Position numbers and translations under genes: made by a program. Positions 25,442-32,959 of a stretch of DNA of 32,959 nucleotides are shown here, piece by piece; within the stretch, counting starts at the first letter, position 1; each line of letters opens with the position of its first letter. The stretch comes from an uncultured Granulosicoccaceae bacterium (GTDB lineage Bacteria > Pseudomonadota > Gammaproteobacteria > Granulosicoccales > Granulosicoccaceae): positions 1-32,959 of the forward strand of contig CALFBL010000274.1 in assembly GCA_937951695.1 (NCBI GenBank), written 5' to 3'. The notes under the pieces were generated by a model, which was not told the origin of the DNA, searched no databases, and was given only the letters and a program-made list of their open reading frames with translations.

Positions 25442-26818
25442 CTAACGATTGGCGTCAATGTAGGTCGGTAGCCACAGTGCAATGGACGGAAATACGATGA
25501 TGAGAATCAATCCCAGCAGCTGTATGACCATGAACTGCATCATACCAATGTAGATGTCTTTCAAATCCCATTCAGGCACAACACCTTTTAGGAAGTAGGC
25601 CGACAGTGCCACCGGCGGAGATAGCCAGGCCGTTTGCAGATTAACCGCCACCAGTATTCCGAACCAGGTCAGCCGCATGTTCATGTCTTCCAGAGCGCCG
25701 GTGAATTCCAATGATTTAACCAGTGGTAGCAAAATGGGTACGATGATCAACACGATCGGTACCCACTCCAGTGGCCAACCCAACAAAAAGATCAACGCCA
25801 TGATGATCAGCAGCGAGGCGTAGGGTGGCAGATCCATATCGAGCAAAAATTCAGTCATCATGCCCGGCGTGCCGAGCTTGGAGAATACCGCACCGAAGAA
25901 GTTGGAAGCGGCCACCAGGAACAGAATCAGAACCGAGATTTCCAGCGTTTTGATAACCGCGTTGTTCAATCCTTTGAAGCTGAACTTACCGTACAACAGC
26001 GTAAGCAGAAACGAGCCAAAGGCCCCGACCGCAGCGCCTTCTGTCGGCGTTGCCCAACCGGCCAGAATACTGCCTAGAGCGAAGCCCACCAGAATCGCTG
26101 GAGGCAGCAGACCCAAAGCAAATTCGCGAACGATAATCCAGTAGGAGGAGGCCCGAAATTCTTCTGGCAAGGCAGGCCCAAGACTTGGGTTGATCTGGCA
26201 GCGAATCAATGCATAAGCCACATACAAAGAGGCCATCAAAATGCCCGGGATAATGGCTGCAGCAAACAAATCGATCACCGGCACTTCCAGAATAGGGCCC
26301 ATGACAACCAGCATGATGCTCGGCGGTATTAATATGCCGAGGGTTCCTCCGGCGGTTATAGCGCCAGCCGACAAACGCACATCATAACCGGAGCGGTTCA
26401 TGGTTTTGGCAGCCATGATGCCCAGAATGGTGACTGACGCACCAACGATCCCTGTGGCGGCTGCAAAGATCGTAGAGACGAATAGCACCGCGATATAGAG
26501 TGAGCCTTTAACGCGAGAGAGCATCAACTGAACGGCTGTGAACAGCCGCTCCATCAAGCCCGCCTGTTCCATCAGGATGCCCATGAAAATAAACAGCGGC
26601 ACAGCAGAGAGCGTGTGCTCCATCATGACACTCGATATCTGTAAGGTCTCCAGATACGAGGTGAAGTCCATATTTCTGAACGAGAAATGATCGTCGGTCA
26701 GACCCCAGAAACCAAATACAGTGCCTAGAAAAATCAACGTGAATGAAATAGGAAAGCCAACAAATATGGCAAACAACATGGCCCCGAGCATCACGAGGCC
26801 GATCATTTCCGAACTCAT
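25442..26818 (-). CDS. dctM: TRAP transporter large permease (DctM)
   Basis: A 458-residue inner-membrane protein with about 12 helices. It is the ion-coupled channel of a tripartite TRAP transporter. Typical stretches are AVPLFIFMGILMEQAGL, FAAATGIVGASVTILG, AGGTLGILIPPSIMLVVMG, PTEGAAVGAFGSF and GWPLEWVPIVLI. The ATG at 26818 overlaps the dctQ stop as ATGA, so the two are translationally coupled. A GTG at 26827 is the alternative. The partner binding protein (DctP) belongs to the type that binds 2-oxo or hydroxy acids. Confidence 0.95.
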   Translation of the reverse strand: MSSEMIGLVMLGAMLFAIFVGFPISFTLIFLGTVFGFWGLTDDHFSFRNMDFTSYLETLQISSVMMEHTLSAVPLFIFMGILMEQAGLMERLFTAVQLMLSRVKGSLYIAVLFVSTIFAAATGIVGASVTILGIMAAKTMNRSGYDVRLSAGAITAGGTLGILIPPSIMLVVMGPILEVPVIDLFAAAIIPGILMASLYVAYALIRCQINPSLGPALPEEFRASSYWIIVREFALGLLPPAILVGFALGSILAGWATPTEGAAVGAFGSFLLTLLYGKFSFKGLNNAVIKTLEISVLILFLVAASNFFGAVFSKLGTPGMMTEFLLDMDLPPYASLLIIMALIFLLGWPLEWVPIVLIIVPILLPLVKSLEFTGALEDMNMRLTWFGILVAVNLQTAWLSPPVALSAYFLKGVVPEWDLKDIYIGMMQFMVIQLLGLILIIVFPSIALWLPTYIDANR

Positions 26819-27513
26819 ACTGGCCACCTCCCACGAGTCATGGCATACCAGCTTTTCAAGGTTTCAGACACGCCCTGAAGAATCAGTAGAAACACGCCAA
26901 TCGGAATCGCCGAGCGAACTGGCCACAGCAATGGCATGAACGCGGTGTCCATGGCTCTCTCATTTTTATCGAACGCGCCGAAGGCATACTCAAAGCCGTT
27001 GTAAAGCAGGAATGCCATGCCAGGGAAGTAGAGGATGCAATACAGAAAGAAATCCACAGTGCCTTGAGATCGATCAGACCAGTTCCGATACAGAAAGTCG
27101 GCGCGTATGTGAATGCCTTTCGACAAGCCGTAGCCTGCGCCAAGCATGAACATTGCACCGTAGATCATTCGGGTAAGGTCGTAGGCCCAGATAGTTGGGG
27201 CGAACTTGACCAAAGGTTCGGTTTCGACGCCGGTGAAAATAGCGACAAGTTTTCGTTTTAGTTCGGGCAGATACAACGACGGATCCAGACCCAGATTTCG
27301 GGTCACAACTTCATACACTACGATCAAGCACAGTGGCACCAAAAGCCAGGCAACAGAGCGCCCCACCCACTCATTCAGGGTATCGATGACACCGATAATG
27401 GTTCGATGTTTCGGGTTCATGTCATCGGGTAATTCGCCAGGACTTGCTGATCGTCTTTCAGCGATCAGTTCATCGGCAATCTCCAATTCGCCCGGGTTGA
27501 TTTCTTCAGCCAT
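26815..27513 (-). CDS. dctQ: TRAP transporter small permease (DctQ)
   Basis: A 232-residue membrane protein with four main helices, beginning after a 60-residue charged cytoplasmic leader. The conserved region YGAMFMLGAGYGLSKGIHIRADFLY (the H-I-R-D pattern of DctQ) and the final helix SAIPIGVFLLILQGVSETLKSW identify it. It bridges DctM and the binding protein. It is larger than usual because of the acidic N-terminal tail and an extra loop (about 75-100), as in TRAP systems with TakP-like binding proteins. The ATG at 27513 is used. It lies 132 bp after dctP with a terminator between them. Confidence 0.9.
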   Translation of the reverse strand: MAEEINPGELEIADELIAERRSASPGELPDDMNPKHRTIIGVIDTLNEWVGRSVAWLLVPLCLIVVYEVVTRNLGLDPSLYLPELKRKLVAIFTGVETEPLVKFAPTIWAYDLTRMIYGAMFMLGAGYGLSKGIHIRADFLYRNWSDRSQGTVDFFLYCILYFPGMAFLLYNGFEYAFGAFDKNERAMDTAFMPLLWPVRSAIPIGVFLLILQGVSETLKSWYAMTRGRWPV

Positions 27514-27575
27514 TGCTTCTCGTAAGTCTGGTATCTGTTTGGGGAGCGTGTATTGAGTGTGTGTGGTTGGCGAGC

Positions 27576-27611
27576 AAAAAAGAGGCCCCGCCACGGAGTG
27601 GACGGGGCCTC
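27576..27611 (-). terminator. Terminator between dctP and dctQ
   Basis: On the minus strand a perfect 9-bp stem GAGGCCCCG/CGGGGCCTC with a 12-base loop is followed by six T residues, 34 bp after the dctP stop. It should end most transcripts after dctP, so that the binding protein is made in excess of the permease. Confidence 0.85.
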
Positions 27612-27645
27612 GCTATCGCACTGCCCTTGGTTACAAGAGCAAGGT

Positions 27646-28749
27646 TTATTTCTTTAAGGAGTTTGCAAACGCAGCACCAAGTGACGCATTCGACGCTTGC
27701 GCGCCGGCCCAGAAAGGAACAGCGATTTCAGCAAATTCGCGCATGGATCCCCACACTTCCGCAAAGAACTCATTGTCTTCTGCGTTGGTCACCAGAGTGG
27801 CGTTAGCCGCTGCCATATACTCGGAAAAGTAGTCTGCAGGAGTGTCGTGCAGTTGAACTTCCCAGTTATCTGTTAAGTCTTTCAGAGCTTTGCCGTTTTC
27901 ATAGATACGGTAGCTGATCGCTTTGGACAAAGACGCATTGGCTGCCACTTGCATGGCTGTTTGCTCGACGGGAGTGAGCTTTGCCCAAACGTCACCGTTA
28001 ATGTACATATCAGCGTTTACCACCACCTGGTGCAAGCCTTGGAGGTAGTAGTGCTTTAGTACTTTCTGGAAACCGAACACGCTATCTGGCTTCGGGCAAC
28101 ACCATTCAGCAGCGTCGATGGTGCCTTTTTCCAGCGCAGGCAAAATATCACCACCGCCCATAGCAACAGCGGATACACCGATGTCGTTATAGGTTTGGCC
28201 AGGAATGCCTGGAGGTGCACGAAAACGCAGCTTGCGGAAGTCGTCCATGCTATTGATGGGTTCTGAGAACCAACCCAAGGCTTCAGGGCCAACCGGTTGC
28301 AGCATCAGGCCTTTAACGTTCACGCCCATTTCATCCCACAAACGGTCGTACAGTTCTTTGCCGCCGGCGTATTGAAACCAAGACAGAAACGCAATGTTGT
28401 CAATGCCAAGACCGGCGCCGGCTACAGGGGAGCCAAACAACATTGCTGCAGGGTGCTTACCGGACCAGTAGTGTGTCCAGGCAAAACCGCCATCGATAAG
28501 GCCTTTGTCCACGGCGTCGAGTACGTCAGCGCTGGGAACCACAGCGTTGTTAGGCAAGACCTCTATCGTGACTTCACCTTCGGTCAAGTCTGAGACGGTT
28601 TGAGCAAAATCGCGCAACATAACGATTTCATCGGCTGCATCCGGAACCACGGTCTGGATCTGAATATTGGTGGCTGCATTTGCCTCAACAGCTGTCAGCA
28701 TGCTCAGGCCAACCGTTGAGGCTGCGAGAGTTTTGAACGTACCGCGCAT
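27646..28749 (-). CDS. dctP: TRAP transporter solute-binding protein (DctP/TakP-like)
   Basis: A 367-residue periplasmic protein with a Sec signal peptide (cleavage near ANA-AT, residue 26). The stretch KLRFRAPPG, with the Arg that binds the substrate carboxylate in TRAP proteins, and GTIDAAEW place it with the TakP / mannitol-chloroaromatic group. The ligand is therefore probably a hydroxy acid, keto acid or aromatic acid. A WCCPKPD stretch occurs where relatives vary. The ATG at 28749 has a strong GGAGG seven bases upstream. The promoter at 28913-28940 is overlapped by two palindromes, and a terminator follows. Confidence 0.93.
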   Translation of the reverse strand: MRGTFKTLAASTVGLSMLTAVEANAATNIQIQTVVPDAADEIVMLRDFAQTVSDLTEGEVTIEVLPNNAVVPSADVLDAVDKGLIDGGFAWTHYWSGKHPAAMLFGSPVAGAGLGIDNIAFLSWFQYAGGKELYDRLWDEMGVNVKGLMLQPVGPEALGWFSEPINSMDDFRKLRFRAPPGIPGQTYNDIGVSAVAMGGGDILPALEKGTIDAAEWCCPKPDSVFGFQKVLKHYYLQGLHQVVVNADMYINGDVWAKLTPVEQTAMQVAANASLSKAISYRIYENGKALKDLTDNWEVQLHDTPADYFSEYMAAANATLVTNAEDNEFFAEVWGSMREFAEIAVPFWAGAQASNASLGAAFANSLKK

Positions 28750-28893
28750 GGTATTTCCTCCAGTAGAGATTGTTTTTGTATAAAGAGATCTGGACATCCG
28801 CTAATGGATGAACAGCATCATCACTACCATGACATTGAATTAGCTATTCCGCACCTAAAATATCAGGTTTGTGCTCTATTCAAAATGCAGCAG

Positions 28894-28916
28894 TAATGAG
28901 ATACAGAGTCTCATTA
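28894..28916. promoter_or_regulatory. Operator-like inverted repeat at the dctP -10 region
   Basis: TAATGAGA-N7-TCTCATTA is a perfect 8-bp inverted repeat that overlaps the TATAAT box and probable start of the dctP promoter. Its position fits a repressor site. The arms recall KdgR-type (IclR family) sites but the spacer is 7, not 5. No regulator gene is nearby. Confidence 0.6.
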
Positions 28917-28940
28917 TAGCTGCCTTGTGTCAAACACAAA
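28913..28940 (-). promoter_or_regulatory. Promoter of the TRAP/dehydrogenase unit
   Basis: On the minus strand a perfect -10 TATAAT (28918-28913) lies 16 bp after TTTGTG (28940-28935), a fair -35. The start point would be near 28906, about 157 bp before dctP. The remaining gap up to 29106 shows no gene. Confidence 0.6.
28925..28939. promoter_or_regulatory. Second palindrome at the dctP -35 region
   Basis: TTGTGTCAAACACAA is a 6-bp perfect inverted repeat with a 3-base centre that covers the -35 region, 27 bp centre to centre from the first repeat. It may bind a second regulator or be a further site of the same one. Confidence 0.5.
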
Positions 28941-29106
28941 GGTAAGAGGAAGGGGGGGATTTAAGCTGTGGAGGAATTAAATATCGAATTTGGGTGCTAA
29001 TTGCCTTTCAAATGGAGGGTAATCGCCGCGAACAGTGGATGCCGTCGACAAAAATAGTGAAGTCGGCACCCACTGCCGTGGTGGTTAAAAAGGGCGCAGC
29101 GGGCGA

Positions 29107-30480
29107 TCACGCCGTACGCATGAAGCCCAGATTGCGTTGACTGAAGTTGTTCAGCGTGGGTAGAGTTTGATTGAGTTCCGACTCAGACAGTCCCATCCAG
29201 TCGAGCAAGGTGCTCGCGTATTGGGTAGCACTCAAGGTCGGTAACACCCGGCCATTGCTGACTGAGTCGGGCCCATTGACGGCCAGCCGGGGCAGTGAGC
29301 CGTAAATATCACCACCCTTGACAGCTCCGCCCATTACCATCAGATGGTTACCCCAGCCATGATCGGTGCCATCACCGTTGCTGCTCAGTGATCGGCCAAA
29401 ATCCGAGGCGGCAAACGTGGTGACGTTGTTTTCCTGTCCCATGGATTCCATCGCGGTCTGGAAATATTGCATGGCTACGGAGAGCTCGGCAAACAGTTCT
29501 GGCATCTCTTTGTTCTGATTGTCGTGAACATCAAACCCACGCATATTGACAAAGAAAATTTGGCGTCGCATACCGAGCTGTTCGCGAGCAGCGATTAACT
29601 GCGCCACCATATTCAGTCGTTGAGCGAGGCTATTGTCTTCACTGGGTGCGATGCTGATGCCTTCGTTCTGCGCGAGGACTGCGCCCAGTTCTGAGGTCAC
29701 CTGCATAGCGCGTTGTTGAATGGAGGCGTACTCTTTCACAAATTCGTGTTTTTGTGATAAACCTTGCACGTGCGTGAATGCCTCCAAGCGAGCCTGCTGC
29801 CAGTGCGCTCCGCTTGACATGCCTGAGTACTGTAATAAGCCGGTCTCTTTCATACTGTAAGGACGTGAGGAAAAACCGGTCTGCCAATGGTTACTGCCAT
29901 CGAGCGTAATTGACGTCAGGTGCTGACGATTCTGGTGTTGTGCGAGGAAGCCTGCGGCACGAGCGCCCCAGCCTTCAGTGCCTCGATCGCGACCTTGCAG
30001 TTGCTGCCATTGCATTTCCTGATCGGCGTGGGAGAAGAGTTGCGCCGGCAATGATACATCCTTGTTGTTGTATTGTTCGACCGTGGTGGGTTGAATCAAA
30101 TTACCCACGTTGCTGATCATGGCGAGTTTTTGTTCAGCAAATAATTGCTGCAACGGTGCCGCCGATGGGTGCAAACCCATGTTTGACGCGTTTGGCGTTG
30201 TCGCCGAGATGTTTAACAAGTCACCTCGTGGCACTGCCAATGCCCTGCGAGCCTGGGCGTACTCTTTGTATGCTGCGTTGTCGGTTGGCACCATTAGACT
30301 AAAACCGTCGCTCCCGCCTTGCAGGAACAGGCACACAAGAGCGCGATAATCTGATCCTGCACCCGGATCATTCGCTGCATGGGCTAACGACCAAAAAGGA
30401 TTGCTACCGAGTGCGAGACCCGCACCTGCAATGGTTTTCGCCCCAAGCGATAAGAACCGTCTTCTGTTTTGGTTTTTCAT
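29107..30480 (-). CDS. DUF1501 domain-containing protein, Tat-exported
   Basis: A 457-residue protein. It starts with a twin-arginine signal (NRRRFLSLGA, cleavage near AHA-AN, residue 36), so it is exported folded. The body matches DUF1501: LVCLFLQGGSDGFSLMVPTD near the N-terminus, then NMGLHPSAAPLQ, and the C-terminal AASDFGRSLSSNGDGTDHGWGNHLMVMGG. Its fold belongs near the alkaline-phosphatase/sulfatase-like group, but no enzymatic role is established. It lies 51 bp after the DUF1800 gene on the same strand, as in most genomes where the two occur together. The ATG is at 30480. Confidence 0.92.
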   Translation of the reverse strand: MKNQNRRRFLSLGAKTIAGAGLALGSNPFWSLAHAANDPGAGSDYRALVCLFLQGGSDGFSLMVPTDNAAYKEYAQARRALAVPRGDLLNISATTPNASNMGLHPSAAPLQQLFAEQKLAMISNVGNLIQPTTVEQYNNKDVSLPAQLFSHADQEMQWQQLQGRDRGTEGWGARAAGFLAQHQNRQHLTSITLDGSNHWQTGFSSRPYSMKETGLLQYSGMSSGAHWQQARLEAFTHVQGLSQKHEFVKEYASIQQRAMQVTSELGAVLAQNEGISIAPSEDNSLAQRLNMVAQLIAAREQLGMRRQIFFVNMRGFDVHDNQNKEMPELFAELSVAMQYFQTAMESMGQENNVTTFAASDFGRSLSSNGDGTDHGWGNHLMVMGGAVKGGDIYGSLPRLAVNGPDSVSNGRVLPTLSATQYASTLLDWMGLSESELNQTLPTLNNFSQRNLGFMRTA

Positions 30481-30531
30481 GAGTGTCGTCTTTTTTTTAT
30501 ATGTTTATTTGACGAAAAATTGAATCTGAAT

Positions 30532-32190
30532 TTAGTGCTGTATGGCTGCTTCTGGTGAAGACGCAATAAGGAAAATCGCGTTAACCACTTTGTTTGAGTC
30601 TCGAGTGGTGTTGGCAATCAGCGTTAAGGTTGCCTTGCGTAATCCTTGCGACATACTGCCACCGAGTAACATTCGGTCTAGATGATCGACCAGTTTTTCT
30701 GCATCCTGTACCAGCTGCATCTCGTGATCAATATTGATGGCGATTGCTTTGGAGTTTTGATCCGCGGTGAAATTATTCGCCCACAACGTATTGGCCAATA
30801 ATCGATTTGTCAGGGTAATGATTCCTGATTCGTCAATAATTTGCAGTTCCGGTGTTTTTAAATCCTGCATATTCAATGTTCCGGGCTGGCGATAATCTGG
30901 ACGATAGAAATTAAAGACGGTGGGAGAATTTAGTGGTGATTGTTGAATTTCTTTGTGTACCCAGCCGTAGTTGAAATTGTCAGGAATTCTCTCAGGCTGA
31001 AACGCTCGCCAAACACCGCTTACCCGGAGCAGCGGTTCTTTTACTTTGCCGAACGTTGTCGGGTACAACTCGCTTCCCAAACGAGCTTCTTTGTGCATCA
31101 AAATCGCTTTTACCGTGCTGCCAAGATTGCCGCGTTCACCGTTGATGTTGCTGTCAAACACAGCGGCTACATCGCGCACGTAACCGGGTGTTGGATTACT
31201 GGTCACTAAACGCTGGATCAACTGTTTGACAATAAACGGAGCTACGTTAGGGTGGTTGAACACACTGTCCAGCGCCATCTCTAAATCTTGTTCGGGTGTC
31301 TGGTTTGCTGGCAGTACCAGTCCGTTAAGTAGCACCTTCTCATTGCTGTCATGATATTCAGGGAATGATGTCATTGGCGAGATATAGTCTTTGGTTGATG
31401 GCCAGCGGAAATCATCGGCGTTAGCGTAGTGCCAGCCTGTGAAAACCCGTGCGTAGTTTTCCACGGTGTCCTGATCGTAAGTGGGCAGCGCTACCCCGTC
31501 AGCATCGTATTTGATTGTGCCATCAGGATTCAGCTGATCCAATCCGATTGTGAACAGCTGCAGCAGCTCACGAGCGTAATTTTCGTCGGCGTGCACGTTG
31601 TTTTCAGGCTCCGGTTTCCGGTTGCCTTTCATGCTGAGGTATTCGCCCATGATGGGGTTCAGCGTGACTTCTTCTAGCAAATCGCGGTAGTTGCCAAACG
31701 CGTTTCTTATCAGGATGTCGTAGTAGTTAGCCAGACCATACTGTTCTTCGCTGAAACTGCTCTGAGCCGATACAACCAACAACTGGCTTAACGCAAACGC
31801 AACACGATGGCGCAGTTGGTCGGGTGCGTAAATGCCTTGGCGCCACCAGACGTTCACATACTCGTTCCATTGGCTTGTGTTGGCTTTGTCGAGGCCTTGG
31901 CTCAGGTAAGTGGCTGGCAGTTGCATCTGAGCATCTATCCAGTCTTCTGCCGTTGTACCTTTCAACGCGTTCATATCAACCAGCGTCGGGCCGTAGGTGG
32001 TTTGAGTCAATAGGCGGTGAACTTGTGTATCCGACATGGGTCTGGCTTCTGCTGCATTCGCCACCTCACTGCTTGGCAGTGCAGCAAAGACCGCTGGAGT
32101 TGCACCTATTGTCGAGTCTGTGCCAGAACCACCGCCGCAAGCGATCAAAACTGTGGTAGCTAGCAGCAGGGTTATTGTTTTTCTTATCAT
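30532..32190 (-). CDS. DUF1800 domain-containing lipoprotein
   Basis: A 552-residue protein with a lipoprotein signal ending at Cys18 (VLIAC). The body is a DUF1800 protein: HRLLTQTTYGPT, WWRQGIYAPDQLRHRVAFALSQ, YYDILIRNAFGNYRDLLEEVTLNPIMGEYLS, NYARELLQLFTIG and the C-terminal SPTVFNFYRPDYRQPG stretch. The function is unknown; it always travels with DUF1501 genes and is thought to act at the cell surface or in the periplasm. The ATG at 32190 is used because AGG lies just before it; a start at 32202 is less likely. Confidence 0.92.
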   Translation of the reverse strand: MIRKTITLLLATTVLIACGGGSGTDSTIGATPAVFAALPSSEVANAAEARPMSDTQVHRLLTQTTYGPTLVDMNALKGTTAEDWIDAQMQLPATYLSQGLDKANTSQWNEYVNVWWRQGIYAPDQLRHRVAFALSQLLVVSAQSSFSEEQYGLANYYDILIRNAFGNYRDLLEEVTLNPIMGEYLSMKGNRKPEPENNVHADENYARELLQLFTIGLDQLNPDGTIKYDADGVALPTYDQDTVENYARVFTGWHYANADDFRWPSTKDYISPMTSFPEYHDSNEKVLLNGLVLPANQTPEQDLEMALDSVFNHPNVAPFIVKQLIQRLVTSNPTPGYVRDVAAVFDSNINGERGNLGSTVKAILMHKEARLGSELYPTTFGKVKEPLLRVSGVWRAFQPERIPDNFNYGWVHKEIQQSPLNSPTVFNFYRPDYRQPGTLNMQDLKTPELQIIDESGIITLTNRLLANTLWANNFTADQNSKAIAINIDHEMQLVQDAEKLVDHLDRMLLGGSMSQGLRKATLTLIANTTRDSNKVVNAIFLIASSPEAAIQH

Positions 32191-32301
32191 GACCTGCATC
32201 ACTAGAACTGTCAGTACGCTTTAACGGACCTTCAATGGAAAAGTGGAGTGGTCAAACTGAAAGGCTGTGATATAGCCTGTATCGTTAGGTCACAATGTGA
32301 C

Positions 32302-32959
32302 TTAGGTGACGATCAAAGCGTCGATTTGTTCAAGTATTGCTTGCGGGTTCCCATAATCGATGCCGATGGGATGAACCAATTGCTCTGGAGTTGTCAGGAA
32401 TAGGCTGGGAAACCCCTGTGCACCAATTCTCGCAGCAAAAGCGCGTTCAGCGTTGTGCTCCTCATGCACTGACTCACTGTTTAAGGCGGCGCTAAATGTC
32501 GTTCTTTCACAACCGACCGTCTCGGCTATATCCGCTAGAATCTTGTGATCAGAAGGATTTTTTGCCTGTAAGTAATACGCGGCTTGTATCGCATGAATCA
32601 TTGGTGCTTCAAACGATTCGTTTTGCCGGCGAGCGGCGATCACTGCACGGCAGGCGGGCCAAGTGGATCGGCGCGGTGTGTTTTGCGTCCAGAAGTTGTG
32701 ATTAAATTCTGTGCCGGGTATGGTTTGCGCAATCCGCCTCCAGGTGCCCTGCAGCATCGTGCGCATATCGTTAGGCATGGGGACGTCAGAATCGGGCGCT
32801 AGACCACCGAGCAGCAGGCGTATCATCACGTTATCAGCGAGCGATGTTTCAACTGATCGCCAAGTTTTCTGAAACCCCCAGCACCAACTGCACATATCGT
32901 TAGGCATGGGGACGTCAGAATCGGGCGCTAGACCACCGAGCAGCAGGCGTATCATCACG
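32302..32959 (-). CDS. DsbA/FrnE-like thioredoxin-fold protein, N-terminus disturbed and cut by window end
   Basis: The frame runs off the right edge. It carries the dithiol motif CSWCWGF, then a GGLAPDSD..MPNDMRTMLQGTWR stretch and the cis-Pro region AQGFPSLFL of DsbA family oxidoreductases of the FrnE-like type, which are cytosolic and act on thiols. In this family CSWC normally follows a short strand ending in DPM. Here it follows a 22-residue copy of the segment that lies 43 residues downstream. The real N-terminus is therefore missing or replaced. There is no sign of a signal peptide in what is visible. The stop is TAA at 32302. The identity is secure; the 5' structure is not. Confidence 0.75.
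   Translation of the reverse strand, partial: VMIRLLLGGLAPDSDVPMPNDMCSWCWGFQKTWRSVETSLADNVMIRLLLGGLAPDSDVPMPNDMRTMLQGTWRRIAQTIPGTEFNHNFWTQNTPRRSTWPACRAVIAARRQNESFEAPMIHAIQAAYYLQAKNPSDHKILADIAETVGCERTTFSAALNSESVHEEHNAERAFAARIGAQGFPSLFLTTPEQLVHPIGIDYGNPQAILEQIDALIVT
32764..32830. repeat. 67-bp direct repeat, copy A (native position)
   Basis: Identical over 67 bp to 32893-32959, with a period of 129 bp (43 codons). It encodes the VMIRLLLGG...MPNDM segment at the position expected for the family. Confidence 0.95.
32893..32959. repeat. 67-bp direct repeat, copy B (at window end)
   Basis: The second copy runs to the last base of the window and lies where the N-terminus of the DsbA-like gene should be. 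The junction is at the Met codon before CSWC. It may be an assembly artefact at a contig end or a real tandem duplication. Confidence 0.95.

Overview
The window reads as chromosomal DNA from a free-living, probably marine, gammaproteobacterium. The evidence is indirect. It carries a large DUF349 protein of the type seen in Pseudomonas-like gammaproteobacteria, a candidate GlyGly-CTERM sorting tail, a TRAP transporter, a secreted laminarinase-like GH16 enzyme and a paired DUF1501/DUF1800 locus. GC content looks moderate (roughly mid-50s by eye). I cannot name a genus. I saw no tRNA, rRNA, CRISPR array, insertion sequence or prophage gene.

Left part (1-6487, all +): the 3' end of a copper-radical oxidase (galactose/glyoxal oxidase family) with a surface-sorting tail. 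Three closely spaced genes follow: a DUF349 protein, an EAL phosphodiesterase whose C-terminal domain resembles a CZB zinc sensor without most of its zinc ligands, and a soluble M48 metallopeptidase fused to a TerB-like domain. Next (6488-8330) comes a nitrogen module, amtB then a PII gene. It is preceded by two GCAC-N7-GTGC dyads that match NtrC binding sites, and it is closed by a terminator.

Middle (8358-18708): a LysR regulator (-), an ABC exporter (+), an exostosin-like glycosyltransferase (+) and a small HNH nuclease (+). On the minus strand follow an HExxH lipoprotein, a GH16 beta-glucanase with two FN3 domains, and a three-gene unit. Transcribed in order, that unit encodes a desuccinylase/aspartoacylase-fold protein lacking its catalytic residues, a family 2 glycosyltransferase and a DUF6164 protein.

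Right part (18784-32959): an SLC13-type transporter with TrkA-C domains (+), a bidirectional terminator, an OmpA-type lipoprotein (-), csaA (+) and an unknown periplasmic protein (-). Then comes a minus-strand catabolic unit running from about 28.9 kb down to 22.9 kb: TRAP genes dctP, dctQ and dctM, a TerC family membrane protein, an SDR oxidoreductase and a zinc alcohol dehydrogenase. Its promoter has a perfect TATAAT box overlapped by a perfect inverted repeat, with a second palindrome over the -35 region. A strong terminator separates dctP from dctQ. The window ends with the DUF1501 and DUF1800 export-associated genes and a DsbA/FrnE-like oxidoreductase. The N-terminus of that last gene is replaced by a 67-bp copy of its own downstream sequence, which may be a contig-end artefact.

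No complete new defence or mobile system is visible. The most unusual items are the degenerate CZB domain on an intact EAL enzyme, the apparent desuccinylase-fold pseudoenzyme leading a glycosyltransferase operon, the TerC gene inside a TRAP operon, and the regulatory dyads before amtB and dctP.
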